Of a stretch of 64,000 nucleotides of DNA, positions 24,893 through 33,048 are shown in pieces. Made by a program: the position numbers and the translations under genes. The notes below the pieces were generated by a model that worked only from the letters and a program-made list of their open reading frames with translations, was not told the DNA's origin and searched no databases. Source of the stretch: DATENM01 sp045807725 (lineage in GTDB: Bacteria; Acidobacteriota; Blastocatellia; UBA7656); assembly GCA_045807725.1 (NCBI GenBank), contig JBJMGV010000074.1:40454-104453 (forward strand). The letters run 5' to 3'. Each line of letters starts with the position of its first letter. Position 1 is the stretch's first letter.

Positions 24893-26818
24893 ATGTCAAG
24901 ACAGTATCAAGTGAAGATGGCGCAGGCTGAACGACGCCTCGAACCCGACGTGCGCCGCACGATCAGCCACGCCCAACACTACTTCTTGCAGATACAGAAC
25001 GCGGACGGCCACTGGTGCGGCGAGCTTGAAGGCGACACCATTCTCGAATCCGAGTACATCCTGACGATGCACTTCATTGGCCGCACGGATTCCGACAAAG
25101 TTCGCAAAGCGGCCAACTACATCCGCAACAAACAACTGGCCGATGGCGGCTGGGCGATCTACGAAGGCGGCCCGGCGGAAGTCAGCGCCTCAGTCAAAGC
25201 CTATTTCGTTTTGAAGCTGATGGGCGACTCGCCCGACGCGCCGCATATGCGCCGCGCCCGCGACATCATCCGCCGCCTCGGCGGGCTGGATGCGACCAAC
25301 AGCTTCACGCGCATCTACCTGGCGATCTTCGGGCAGTACCCGTGGGCGCGCTGCCCTGCGGTTCCGCCTGAAATCATCCTGCTGCCGCTGTCTGCGCCGA
25401 TCAACCTTTATGAGATGTCATCGTGGTCGCGCGGCATCGTCGTGCCGCTGGCGATCATCTGGGCGATGAAGCCATTCTGCGCCGTGCCCGAAAGCGCCAA
25501 CATCAGAGAACTGATGCTCGATAACCCGCCGACGACCAACGCGCGGCGCGGCTTCTGGAAGACCTTCTTCAAGACGACCGACGCGACCTTGAAGCTGATC
25601 GAGCGGCGCGGCTGGCAGCCGTCGCGCGACAAGGCGCTGAAGGCGTGCGAGCAGTGGATGCTCGATCACTTCGAGAAGAGCGACGGCATCGGCGCGATCT
25701 TCCCGCCCGTCATCAACTCGATCATCGCGCTGCGCTGCCTCGGCTACGCGAACGACCATCCGCTAACCGTCGGCCAGGTCCGCGAGCTTGAGAAGCTCGA
25801 AATCGAAGAGGGCGACACGCTGCGGGTCGCGCCCTGTTATTCGCCGGTGTGGGACACGGCGCTGGCGCTCAACGCGATGCTCGAATCGGGCGTGCCCGCC
25901 GATCATCCCGACGTGCTGAAGGCCGCCGAGTGGATTCTCGATAAAGAGGTCAGGGAGGTCGGCGACTGGAAGGTGAAGAACCCGGAAGGCGAGCCGGGCG
26001 GCTGGTACTTTGAATATGCCAACGAGTATTACCCTGATGTGGACGACACCTTTCAGGTGCTGACGAGCCTGAGCAAAGTCCGCTTTCCCGATAGTGAGCG
26101 CGAGCGCCGCAAGCGCGAAGCGATGGAGCGCGCCTTGAAGTGGACGCTGACGATGCAGAACAAGGACGGCGGCTGGGCGTCATTCGACAAGGACTGCGAC
26201 GAGCAGTTCCTGACGCAGATTCCGTTCGCCGACCACAACGCGATGATCGATCCGTCAACCGCGGACATCACCGGGCGCGGGCTTGAGACGCTGGCCAACC
26301 TCGGCTTCAAGCCGGACCACCCGGCGGCGCAGCGGGCGATGGCCTATCTGGCTAAAGAGCAGGAGCGCGACGGCACGTGGTTCGGTCGCTGGGGTGTGAA
26401 TTACATTTACGGAACGTGGCTGGTGCTGACCGGGCTGAAGGCGATAGGCGAAGATATGTGGGAGGCGAAGTACCAGGCCGCCGGCGCGTGGTTGCGCTCG
26501 ATACAGAACGGAGACGGCGGCTGGGGCGAGTCGCCGCGCACTTACGATGATCCATCATTGAAAGGGCAGGGCATCAGCACGCCATCGCAGACCGCTTGGG
26601 CGCTGATGGGGTTGATGGCAACCGGCGATGACAGCGACGGCTTGCATCGCGGCATCGACTACCTGTTGAAGACGCAGCTTGAAGATGGCTCGTGGAAGGA
26701 CGCGTCGTGGACGGGCACGGGCTTTCCGACCGTCTTTTACCTGCGCTACCATCTCTACGCCTGCTACTTTCCGCTGCTCGCGCTCGGCATGTACGCGCAG
26801 AGATTTTTTAAGGACTGA
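24893..26818 (+). CDS. shc: Squalene-hopene cyclase
   Basis: A 641-residue class II triterpene cyclase that converts squalene to hopene/hopanol as a monotopic membrane enzyme. The protonating DxDD motif is DVDD at residues 382-385 (YYPDVDDTF). Multiple QW repeats are visible (for example QNADGHWCGELE, QLADGGWAIYEGG, QNKDGGWASFDKD, QNGDGGWGESPRT, QLEDGSWKDASWTG). The length is normal. The ATG at 24893 (MSRQYQVKMAQ) is preferred to an upstream TTG. hpnH starts 24 bp downstream, so the two form one transcript. Confidence 0.96.
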   Translation: MSRQYQVKMAQAERRLEPDVRRTISHAQHYFLQIQNADGHWCGELEGDTILESEYILTMHFIGRTDSDKVRKAANYIRNKQLADGGWAIYEGGPAEVSASVKAYFVLKLMGDSPDAPHMRRARDIIRRLGGLDATNSFTRIYLAIFGQYPWARCPAVPPEIILLPLSAPINLYEMSSWSRGIVVPLAIIWAMKPFCAVPESANIRELMLDNPPTTNARRGFWKTFFKTTDATLKLIERRGWQPSRDKALKACEQWMLDHFEKSDGIGAIFPPVINSIIALRCLGYANDHPLTVGQVRELEKLEIEEGDTLRVAPCYSPVWDTALALNAMLESGVPADHPDVLKAAEWILDKEVREVGDWKVKNPEGEPGGWYFEYANEYYPDVDDTFQVLTSLSKVRFPDSERERRKREAMERALKWTLTMQNKDGGWASFDKDCDEQFLTQIPFADHNAMIDPSTADITGRGLETLANLGFKPDHPAAQRAMAYLAKEQERDGTWFGRWGVNYIYGTWLVLTGLKAIGEDMWEAKYQAAGAWLRSIQNGDGGWGESPRTYDDPSLKGQGISTPSQTAWALMGLMATGDDSDGLHRGIDYLLKTQLEDGSWKDASWTGTGFPTVFYLRYHLYACYFPLLALGMYAQRFFKD

Positions 26819-26841
26819 TTAGAAGGACAAGGAATAAGACG

Positions 26842-27843
26842 ATGAGATTTCCGCTACACATCACGACAGACGCGATACGCCACCAGATCAAACAGGGCGT
26901 TCAGGGCAACCAGCGCTACCCGATGGTGTTGATGCTTGAGCCGCTCTACACCTGCAACCTCGCCTGCATCGGCTGCGCCGTCGAGCGCCACACCGGCAAG
27001 CTCGAAGACCGTATGCCGCTCGACGAATGCCTCAAGGCCGTAGACGAATCGCACGCGCCGATTGTGTCGCTGTGCGGCGGCGAGCCGACCATCTACCCGG
27101 AACTCAAAGGGCTGGTCGAAGGCATCATCCAGCGCAAGCGCCACATCTATCTTTGCACTAACGCGCTGCTGCTCGACACGAAAGTATTTGGCAAGATCGC
27201 ACCGCACAAGCGGCTGACGCTCAACATCCACCTCGATGGTATGAGGGCGACGCACGATCTCGTGTGTGACCGCAAAGGCGTTTTCGATAAGGCCATCGAG
27301 ATGATCAAGCAGGCCAAGGCGCTCGGCTATCACGTGACGACCAACACGACCGTCTTCAAAGAGACTGAGATGGAGGAGATCGAAACCCTCTGCCAGTTGA
27401 TGACCGAGATCGGCGTTGACGGGATGATGATCTCGCCCGGCTATCAGTACGAGTCGGTTGAAACGGACATCTTTCTTTCGCGGCAGGAGATTCAGACGAA
27501 ATTCCGGCGCGTGTTGGAACTGTCGAAGAAGTACAAGCTGATGAGCACGCCGATGTACCTGGAATTCACCGCCGGCATGCGCGACTACAAGTGCTCGCCG
27601 TGGAGCACGGTGACGCGCACGCCACGCGGCTGGAAAGGCCCCTGCTATCTGATTGGCATGAAGTACTACGCGACCTGGGACGAGTTCTGGAACAGCGTCG
27701 ATTGGCCGTACTGGGAGTCGCGCGAAGATCGCCTCTGCCAGAACTGCATGATGCACAGCGGCTTTGAGGCGTCGGCTATGTTTGAGCTGCGCAAGAGTCC
27801 GCGCGATATGGTTCGCATGGCCGTGTGGAACTTCGCCGGCTGA
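26842..27843 (+). CDS. hpnH: Adenosyl-hopene transferase, radical SAM
   Basis: A 333-residue radical SAM enzyme that adds the 5'-deoxyadenosyl group to diploptene, the first committed step to C35 hopanoids. The [4Fe-4S]-SAM motif is Cys38-x3-Cys42-x2-Cys45 (YTCNLACIGC), followed by SLCGGEPTIYPEL. The family-specific start MRFPLHITTDAIRHQIKQG and the C-terminal WESREDRLCQNCMMHSGFE agree with HpnH. It is directly downstream of the cyclase gene. Confidence 0.96.
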   Translation: MRFPLHITTDAIRHQIKQGVQGNQRYPMVLMLEPLYTCNLACIGCAVERHTGKLEDRMPLDECLKAVDESHAPIVSLCGGEPTIYPELKGLVEGIIQRKRHIYLCTNALLLDTKVFGKIAPHKRLTLNIHLDGMRATHDLVCDRKGVFDKAIEMIKQAKALGYHVTTNTTVFKETEMEEIETLCQLMTEIGVDGMMISPGYQYESVETDIFLSRQEIQTKFRRVLELSKKYKLMSTPMYLEFTAGMRDYKCSPWSTVTRTPRGWKGPCYLIGMKYYATWDEFWNSVDWPYWESREDRLCQNCMMHSGFEASAMFELRKSPRDMVRMAVWNFAG

Positions 27844-27855
27844 CCCGCGAGAATG

Positions 27856-27883
27856 GCGCGGCGGGTGTGACAGCCCGCCGCGC
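27856..27883. terminator. Hairpin between convergent genes
   Basis: A 10-bp GC stem GCGCGGCGGG/CCCGCCGCGC (27856-27865 with 27874-27883) lies just after the hpnH stop and before the convergent gene end. There is no T tract, so intrinsic termination is uncertain. Confidence 0.4.
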
Positions 27884-27947
27884 GCCGAACCTCCCCAGCT
27901 ATTCCGACCCGCCACCCTTCTTCAACTTTAATTTCGTTGCGCAGAAA

Positions 27948-28574
27948 TCAGCGGGCGAGTTGTGCGCGAATAAAATCGAGCACGGCTTGATTCATAAAGC
28001 GGTCTTCGGCGCTGACCGCAAGACCGGGCTTGCCTCGCTTGATTTCGCGCTCCAGCAAGAGGGCTTGCGTTGCCGCCGCGTCACTCGTTGCAGACGACGG
28101 CCTGTCGATGACCAGATATGCGTCGGCGAGGTCAAAGAACTGCTGCGCCGACTTCTTGAAGTCAGGGTGATGCGGGTCGAGCACCTGAAGGTAGAGAGCC
28201 GGCTTGATGAAGCGGCGCAGGCTGTTGCTTTCAACGATAACGTATTCATCATCGGCAATCGCTTCTTTGAGCGCCGGCAGCGCCGCGAGCAGTTCGCCCT
28301 GTCCCGTGCGTACCCACAACGCGCGCCGCGCGCCGGCAGCGAGAAAGCGCGCCGTATCCGTGCCGGAGTCCGTCCGCCGCTCCGAGGTGATGGCAAAGGC
28401 GTGTTCGGCCACCGCGCAATCGCACAACTCGCCGCTGGTCGAGCAGACGCCGTGACCGAACTGTGTAATCTTAATCGCCGTCCAGCCCATCTCAGGCAAA
28501 CCGCGAATGATGCCTTCGACGACCGACGTTTTGCCGATGTTGCGCGTGTGACCGCCGACCATCACCATCTTCAT
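27948..28574 (-). CDS. MobB-like P-loop NTPase
   Basis: A 208-residue cytosolic protein beginning MKMVMVGGHTRNIGKTS with a Walker A loop at residues 7-17. A Cys-containing HGVCSTSGELCDC segment follows, and later VESNSLRRFIKPALYLQVLD and DAYLVIDRPS fill the Walker B/NKxD-like positions. It resembles MobB, which assists attachment of the nucleotide to molybdopterin. That would fit the several molybdenum hydroxylases in the window, though the family also includes unrelated NTPases. The start at 28574 has GGAAG upstream; an in-frame start at 28733 would add 53 basic residues before the P-loop. Confidence 0.6.
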   Translation of the reverse strand: MKMVMVGGHTRNIGKTSVVEGIIRGLPEMGWTAIKITQFGHGVCSTSGELCDCAVAEHAFAITSERRTDSGTDTARFLAAGARRALWVRTGQGELLAALPALKEAIADDEYVIVESNSLRRFIKPALYLQVLDPHHPDFKKSAQQFFDLADAYLVIDRPSSATSDAAATQALLLEREIKRGKPGLAVSAEDRFMNQAVLDFIRAQLAR

Positions 28575-28796
28575 AGTTATCTTCCGTTGCAACGCCCTGC
28601 CCGGATGACCGCTCGTCTCATCCGAGTAGTTATCCCTGGTCAGTATATCACCGCGCCGCTGCCTCCTGCGGCGCGAGTGGTGCGAAGCAATCGCCTCAAT
28701 TGGATTGCCGATTTGTCGCACTTGTTTCTTCACCCATTGTCATTTATAACTGCGTATTCGGCGCGGCCTGCTTCTAGCTTTATAGCGAGGAAACGA

Positions 28797-29114
28797 ATGA
28801 TTAAAGTCAGTATCTTTTATCCGAACAAACCGGGTAGCCGGTTCGATTTGGATTACTACCTCAACCGGCATATGCCGATGGCGATTGAAGCGTTCGGCGA
28901 GGCGCTCAGAGGCGTCACGGTCGAGCACGGCTTGACCGGCGATACGCCCGAAACGCCGCCGCCATACATCGTTATGTGCAACTTCCTTTTCGATTCGGTC
29001 GAATCGTTTATGTCGGCCTTTATGCCGCACGCCGCCGCGCTGCAAGGCGACATCCCCAACTACACGGACGTTGAAGCGGGCATACAGATCAGCGAAGTGA
29101 AGCTCTCGCGCTGA
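28797..29114 (+). CDS. EthD-domain protein
   Basis: A 105-residue dimeric alpha-beta barrel protein: MIKVSIFYPNKPG, then FDLDYYLNRHMPMAIEAFG with the typical HMP motif. The family includes EthD of ether degradation and small oxygenase- or cyclase-like proteins; the substrate is unknown. The start is the ATG at 28797 after GCGAGG. The same frame is open upstream to 27825, but that part lies opposite the MobB-like gene and is shadow sequence. Confidence 0.85.
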   Translation: MIKVSIFYPNKPGSRFDLDYYLNRHMPMAIEAFGEALRGVTVEHGLTGDTPETPPPYIVMCNFLFDSVESFMSAFMPHAAALQGDIPNYTDVEAGIQISEVKLSR

Positions 29115-29153
29115 CCGCTTTATCCTGCGCATGCCCACACCACTCAGGGGCGG

Positions 29154-30725
29154 TCAGAGCGACACGGCCTGCTCGGCCCAGAATTGAAACTCGCGGTGCT
29201 TGTGCTCTTCGGCCTTCGCCAGTCGCTCGCCGCTCGCCACCTCTCGCACGTGATCGAAGACGCGCGCGCCGACTTCATCAATCGTCTCTGTCCCGTCAAT
29301 GATGCCGCCCGCCGACAGGTCGAGGTCGCGCGACATTCGCTCAAAGATGGGCGTGTTCGAGGCCAGCTTGATAACCGGCGCGATGGCGTTGCCAATGGTC
29401 GTGCCGCGACCCGTCGTGAAGACGACGACCGTCGCGCCGGCAGCGACCAGTCCCGGCGTCGATTCCTGATCGTAGCCCGGCCCTTGCATCAAGTTCAGTC
29501 CGCGACGGCTCGGCCTTTGGGCGTACTCGATGACGCCTTCGACGCGCGTCGTGCCCGCCTTGGCAATCGCGCCGAGCGATTTAATCGTGATGTTGAGCAA
29601 GCCGCCGGTGATGTTGCCGGGGCTGGGATTCTCGTTCAACACCGCGCCGAATTTCGCGGCGTAATCTTTGTACCAATCCACCATACGATAGGCGGCGCGG
29701 CCCGTCTCGGCGTCACGGGCGCGGTTAGCCAGTATGTGTTCTGCGCCACAAAACTCCGGCACTTCGGTGATGAGCACGGTCCCGCCTGAACGGACCAATA
29801 AATCAGCGGCGCGGCCCAGCGCCGGGTTGGCCGAGATGCCCGAAAAGCCGTCCGAGCCGCCGCACTTCACGCCGAGTACCAACTCGCTGATGGGGATCGC
29901 TGCGCGCTCGGCGCGGTTGATTTCGGGCAGCATGCGCTCGACTTCTTTGAGGCCGCGCTCGATGGCCGCCTGCGTGCCGCCGACTTCTTGAATGCCGATC
30001 TTCGCCACAGGTTTGTCGAACGCCTTCTCGCGCCTGAGCAGATATTTTTCAACGTAAGCGAGATTGGTCTTCTCGCACCCCAGGTCCATCAGGATGACGC
30101 CGCCGACGTTCGGATGATCGGCGTAGTTCGACAGCGTCCGCAGCATCACGTCGAGGTTCGAGCCGTCCTGGCAGCCGCAGCCTTTGTTGTGCGGGATGGC
30201 GACAACCCCATCCACGTTGGCGTAGCGCTCGCGTTTGTAGAGCAGGAACTCGGCCATCATCGCAATCTGTTGCGCTTCGTGGCTGGCGCACATACTGGTT
30301 GGAATTATCAGCACGAAGTTGCGCGTGCCGGCGCGTCCATCCGGGCGGCGATAGCCGAGAAAGGTTGCGCGCTCCGATTCGGGAAAGTAATCGGGCGGCG
30401 GCGTCAAAAGGTCTTCGGGCAGGTCGCGCACGATGGGCACGTCGTTCGTCATATTGCCGTGCGAGATCAATTCGCCTTCAAGGATGCCGAGCGACGTGCC
30501 GATGGGCTGACTGTATTGCCGCACAAAATCGCCCGCCGCGATGTCGCGTGTGGCGAAACGATGGCCCGGCGGCACGGCGTCTTTGACGCGAAGCGCACGC
30601 CCGTTCGTGAGCGTGACGACCAGTCCGGGCGCGGTCGCTTGTTTGACAACGGCGACATTGTCACGCGGGTCAACAATGATGGCGTAATCCTGAATAGGCG
30701 CAGGCGGCGTGATGTGCGTGGTCAT
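29154..30725 (-). CDS. UxaA/GarD-type sugar-acid dehydratase (altronate/galactarate dehydratase family)
   Basis: A 523-residue cytosolic Fe(II)-dependent dehydratase. The N-terminal SAF-like domain (about residues 10-110, with AVPPGHRFATRDIAAGDFVRQY starting near 55) is joined to the catalytic part with RPDGRAGTRNFVLIIPTSMC, HNKGCGCQDGSNLDV, LGVKCGGSDGFSGISANPALG and GATVVVFTTGRGT. This full-length arrangement is that of altronate and galactarate dehydratases. It is divergent from the SDR gene and close to a hexuronate-type MFS carrier, so it probably dehydrates an imported hexonate or uronate-derived acid. The start at 30725 is the Met before THITPP. Confidence 0.9.
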   Translation of the reverse strand: MTTHITPPAPIQDYAIIVDPRDNVAVVKQATAPGLVVTLTNGRALRVKDAVPPGHRFATRDIAAGDFVRQYSQPIGTSLGILEGELISHGNMTNDVPIVRDLPEDLLTPPPDYFPESERATFLGYRRPDGRAGTRNFVLIIPTSMCASHEAQQIAMMAEFLLYKRERYANVDGVVAIPHNKGCGCQDGSNLDVMLRTLSNYADHPNVGGVILMDLGCEKTNLAYVEKYLLRREKAFDKPVAKIGIQEVGGTQAAIERGLKEVERMLPEINRAERAAIPISELVLGVKCGGSDGFSGISANPALGRAADLLVRSGGTVLITEVPEFCGAEHILANRARDAETGRAAYRMVDWYKDYAAKFGAVLNENPSPGNITGGLLNITIKSLGAIAKAGTTRVEGVIEYAQRPSRRGLNLMQGPGYDQESTPGLVAAGATVVVFTTGRGTTIGNAIAPVIKLASNTPIFERMSRDLDLSAGGIIDGTETIDEVGARVFDHVREVASGERLAKAEEHKHREFQFWAEQAVSL

Positions 30726-30813
30726 AATGATTCCGCTTAAACCCAATCTGCTTTAGTCGAGACGTTTCATTTTACCGCTCAACTCGATTCAGCAAAAGCT
30801 AAGAAGCCATCGC

Positions 30814-30842
30814 TTGACAATCAGCGGCGAAGGCAATACACC
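30814..30842 (+). promoter_or_regulatory. Putative promoter of the SDR-MFS transcription unit
   Basis: A perfect -35 TTGACA (30814-30819) is followed after 17 bp by TACACC (30837-30842). It lies in the 160 bp divergent region between the dehydratase and SDR genes. Confidence 0.5.
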
Positions 30843-30885
30843 TATTCATCGCCTCATCAATCTCAAGTACTCACGGGAACAGACA

Positions 30886-31662
30886 ATGAGCTATGCGCCT
30901 TTATCGTTGAATGACAGAGTAGCGGTGGTCGTCGGCGGCACGTCGGGCATCGGTCGCGCCATCGCTCTGGGATTGGCCGAAGCCGGCGCGGATGTCGTCG
31001 CCACGTCGCGCCGCGAAGAGCAGGTCGAAGCCGCTGCCCGCGAGATTGAATCGCGCGGTCGGCGGTCGCTGCGCGTCGCTTCCGACGTTAGCGACCGCGC
31101 CTCTTTGCAGCGCGTTTTAGACGAAAGCCTCAACGCGTTCGGCCACGTTGACATACTGGTCAACTCGGCGGGACGGACGAAGCGCGCGCCGACGCTCGAC
31201 TTTGCCGAGGCGGATTGGAATGACATTATTGACACGAACCTGACGGGCACGTTGCGCGCCTGTCAGGTCTTCGGGCGGCATATGATCGAGCGCGGCTATG
31301 GGCGCATCATCAACATCGCGTCGCTTTCGAGCTTCGTCGCGCTCTACGAAGTGGCGGCGTATTCGGCCAGCAAAGCGGCGGTCGCTTCACTCACCAAATC
31401 ACTCGCTTTGGAATGGGCGCGGCACGGCGTCTCGGTCAATGCCATCGCGCCGGGCGTCTTTCCGACGCCGCTGAACGAACAACTTTTGAACGGCACGGAG
31501 CGCGGGCGCGAGTTTCTCTTGCGGACGCCGATGAAACGTTTTGGCCGAGTCGAAGAGCTAGCCGGGGCCGCCATCTTTCTGGCCTCGGACGCGGCCAGCT
31601 ACGTCAACGGCGAAGTGCTGGTCGTGGATGGCGGTATGCTGGCCAGCGGCGTGAATCAGTAG
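30886..31662 (+). CDS. Short-chain dehydrogenase/reductase, sugar-acid type
   Basis: A 258-residue classical SDR. The NAD(P)-binding GGTSGIGRAIA (residues 17-27), VNSAG, the Ser of IASLSSF, and YSASK of the catalytic tetrad are all present; the C-terminus has GRVEELAGAAIFLASDAASYV and VDGGM. The region after the glycine motif ends in TSRREEQ, favouring NADP. With the UxaA-type dehydratase and the MFS carrier nearby, an oxidoreductase acting on a hexonate/ketogluconate-type substrate is likely. The stop TAG ends at the base where the inserted cassette array begins. Confidence 0.9.
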   Translation: MSYAPLSLNDRVAVVVGGTSGIGRAIALGLAEAGADVVATSRREEQVEAAAREIESRGRRSLRVASDVSDRASLQRVLDESLNAFGHVDILVNSAGRTKRAPTLDFAEADWNDIIDTNLTGTLRACQVFGRHMIERGYGRIINIASLSSFVALYEVAAYSASKAAVASLTKSLALEWARHGVSVNAIAPGVFPTPLNEQLLNGTERGREFLLRTPMKRFGRVEELAGAAIFLASDAASYVNGEVLVVDGGMLASGVNQ

Positions 31663-31742
31663 TGAGACGGCTCAAGCCAGGCTCCCTCGGTCGCAGAGCT
31701 TCGGCATGTTAATTTACAGGCTCAATCAAGGAGGAAATAAGT

Positions 31743-32114
31743 ATGGCTAAGGTTCTTGGTATTGGCGGCGTTTTCTTCAAATCACCTGATCCAGAGAAAC
31801 TCTATGAGTGGTATGAGCGTTGGCTCGGCTTTAGAGCCGACCCCCAATCAGGCATCGGCTTCCAGCCGCAGTCCATGCCTAAAAATAGCATGACGGTGTG
31901 GAGCGCTTTTAAATCCTCAACGGACTATTTCGCCCCCTCGGCAAAGGAGTACATGTTTAATCTGATTGTCGATGATTTAAGAGAGGCGCTTGATCAGGTC
32001 AAAGAAGGAGGAGGGCAAATCGTCGGCGAGGCAGAGGAACACGAGTATGGGAAGTTCGGGTGGTTTATAGATCCCGATGGGAACAAGGTTGAGTTGTGGG
32101 AGCCATCTCAATAA
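31743..32114 (+). CDS. VOC/glyoxalase-fold protein (cassette gene 1)
   Basis: A 123-residue protein with the vicinal-oxygen-chelate fold: GIGGVFFKSPDPEKLYEWYE at the start, LIVDDLREALDQVKEGGG in the middle and FGWFIDPDGNKVELWEP at the end, with the metal-ligand Glu in VELWEP. The family includes glyoxalases and antibiotic-resistance proteins; no specific substrate can be named. Strong AAGGAGG lies just upstream. It sits between the SDR gene and attC1 and is the payload of cassette 1. Its more AT-rich codon use differs from the flanking chromosomal genes. Confidence 0.88.
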   Translation: MAKVLGIGGVFFKSPDPEKLYEWYERWLGFRADPQSGIGFQPQSMPKNSMTVWSAFKSSTDYFAPSAKEYMFNLIVDDLREALDQVKEGGGQIVGEAEEHEYGKFGWFIDPDGNKVELWEPSQ

Positions 32115-32126
32115 TGACAAACCGCC

Positions 32127-32219
32127 GTCTAACAACGTCCTGCACCGGAGCCGCCGAAGCGCCGTTCGAGTGACTTCTTATTGTGCCGTGCGGCGGCTCG
32201 GTGAGGTCGAGCGTTAGAT
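32127..32219 (+). mobile_element. attC recombination site 1
   Basis: Left core GTCTAAC (32127-32133, RYYYAAC) and right core GTTAGAT (32213-32219, GTTRRRY) bound a 93 bp imperfect palindrome. The inner arms CACCGGAGCCGCCG and CGGCGGCTCGGTG pair over 13 bp with a single extra G in one arm, like the extrahelical base of attC hairpins. About 76 inner bases are the same as in attC2. Confidence 0.85.
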
Positions 32220-32291
32220 GGCTACTACTCCGTCGTGAAAACAGAAGAGTTGGGTACGGTTGACGGGCTAGATATGTTTGATGTACGGTTT

Positions 32292-32304
32292 GTACGTCTC
32301 GTAC
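32292..32304. promoter_or_regulatory. Small palindrome upstream of the antitoxin gene
   Basis: GTACG-TCT-CGTAC is a perfect dyad, with another GTACG 9 bp upstream, about 100 bp before the antitoxin start. Phd/YefM antitoxins repress their own promoters at such palindromes, so an operator is plausible. No clear promoter hexamers were found. An open frame at 32235-32453 across this region is not supported. Confidence 0.35.
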
Positions 32305-32400
32305 GAAATCCTGAGGTAATAGTGGATGGCAGAGCAGGCGTCTTAATCGAACCAGTGTGGAATAGAAGGAATGTGAACAGACAAGGAGTACTAAAGGCGC

Positions 32401-32730
32401 ATGGGAAGATTGACTATAAGCGAAGCGCGGGAGGATTTTGCCGAAACCGTTAACCGCGTGGCTTATCGCGGTGAACGAATCATTCTGCACAGGCGAGAGA
32501 AAGATATCGTTGCTATCGTACCGATAGAGGATCTGGCTATCCTTGAGGAGGCAGAAGATAGATTAGATATCGAAGCTGCTCGTGAGGCGTTGGCAGAATC
32601 TGATGAGCGTATACCGTATGATCAGGTACGTAAGGAATTAATTGGCAATGTACGAAATAGTGCTGACGAGAGCCGCCCGGCGCGACTTGGCCGCTCTGCC
32701 AAAAAGCGTGTTCAAGCGCGCCGACGGTAA
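32401..32730 (+). CDS. Phd/YefM-type antitoxin (cassette gene 2a)
   Basis: A 109-residue protein beginning MGRLTISEAREDFAETVNRV, followed by GERIILHRREKDIVAIVPIEDL, the DNA-binding antitoxin fold of the Phd/YefM family, and a helical tail. AAGGAG is upstream. The expected family length is about 80-95 residues. Here the frame continues about 28 residues past the toxin start, ending in a basic tail KKRVQARRR, so the two genes overlap by 83 bp; a lost stop codon is possible. It should neutralise the adjacent RelE/ParE-type toxin and autoregulate. Confidence 0.85.
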   Translation: MGRLTISEAREDFAETVNRVAYRGERIILHRREKDIVAIVPIEDLAILEEAEDRLDIEAAREALAESDERIPYDQVRKELIGNVRNSADESRPARLGRSAKKRVQARRR

Positions 32731-32902
32731 GATTCGGTCGCTGGCACATCATCCACTCCCTCCAGGATCAAAAAAACTACAGGGCGATTTATTCCGCATA
32801 CGTGTTGGAGATTATCGGATAGTTTACCAAATAGAATCTGATCAGATTGTAATAGTGATAGTTCGTGTCAGGCATCGACGCGAGGTGTATCGTGGCCTGT
32901 GA
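32648..32902 (+). CDS. RelE/ParE-type toxin (cassette gene 2b)
   Basis: An 84-residue basic protein: MYEIVLTRAARRDLAALPK, then HPLPPGSKKLQGDLFRIRVG and DYRIVYQI ... VRHRREVY, the classic RelE-superfamily pattern with Arg residues of the core and C-terminus. RelE members cleave ribosome-bound mRNA, ParE members poison gyrase; the LFRIRVGDYRIVYQI and RHRREVY motifs favour RelE. The ATG at 32648 is inside the antitoxin frame. Toxin-antitoxin pairs are frequent cargo of chromosomal integron cassettes, where they stabilise arrays. Confidence 0.88.
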   Translation: MYEIVLTRAARRDLAALPKSVFKRADGKIRSLAHHPLPPGSKKLQGDLFRIRVGDYRIVYQIESDQIVIVIVRVRHRREVYRGL

Positions 32903-32928
32903 AAGCATTACCATACTTCCAACTGGCC

Positions 32929-33021
32929 ATCTAACCACCACATGCACCGGAGCCGCCGAAGCGCCGTTCGAGTGACTTCTTATTGTGCCGTGCGGCGGCT
33001 CGGTGAGGTCGAGCGTTATCG
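32929..33021 (+). mobile_element. attC recombination site 2
   Basis: Left core ATCTAAC (32929-32935) and right junction GTTATCG (33015-33021). The inner sequence is the same as attC1 apart from the outer left spacer. The right junction does not fit GTTRRRY beyond GTTA, so it probably belongs to the chromosomal target, with the crossover between G33015 and T33016. Confidence 0.82.
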
Positions 33022-33048
33022 ATTCATCCGCCGGCGCGAGATCGAAAG

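Larger units (their letters stand above)
31663..33015 (+). mobile_element. Two integron-type gene cassettes without an integrase nearby
   Basis: Cassette 1 (31663-32213) holds a VOC gene and cassette 2 (32214-33015) a toxin-antitoxin pair; each ends in an attC-like site. Genes are on the same strand with attC downstream, as in integron arrays. The first bases of each cassette are complementary to the left core of its own attC, as expected for excision-competent circles: GTTAGATGGC pairs with GCCATCTAAC for cassette 2 (10 of 10), and GTGAGACGGC with GCCGTCTAAC for cassette 1 (9 of 10). Cassette genes are visibly less GC-rich than neighbours. No IntI gene is present in the window. Confidence 0.8.

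Noticed and set aside
27825..28796. N-terminal extension of the EthD frame by about 324 codons
   Set aside because: It is antisense to the MobB-like gene and has shadow composition; EthD proteins are about 100 residues and a ribosome site precedes ATG 28797.
32235..32453. A 72-codon frame at the start of cassette 2
   Set aside because: It overlaps the antitoxin start, has no family features and lies in the presumed promoter/operator region.
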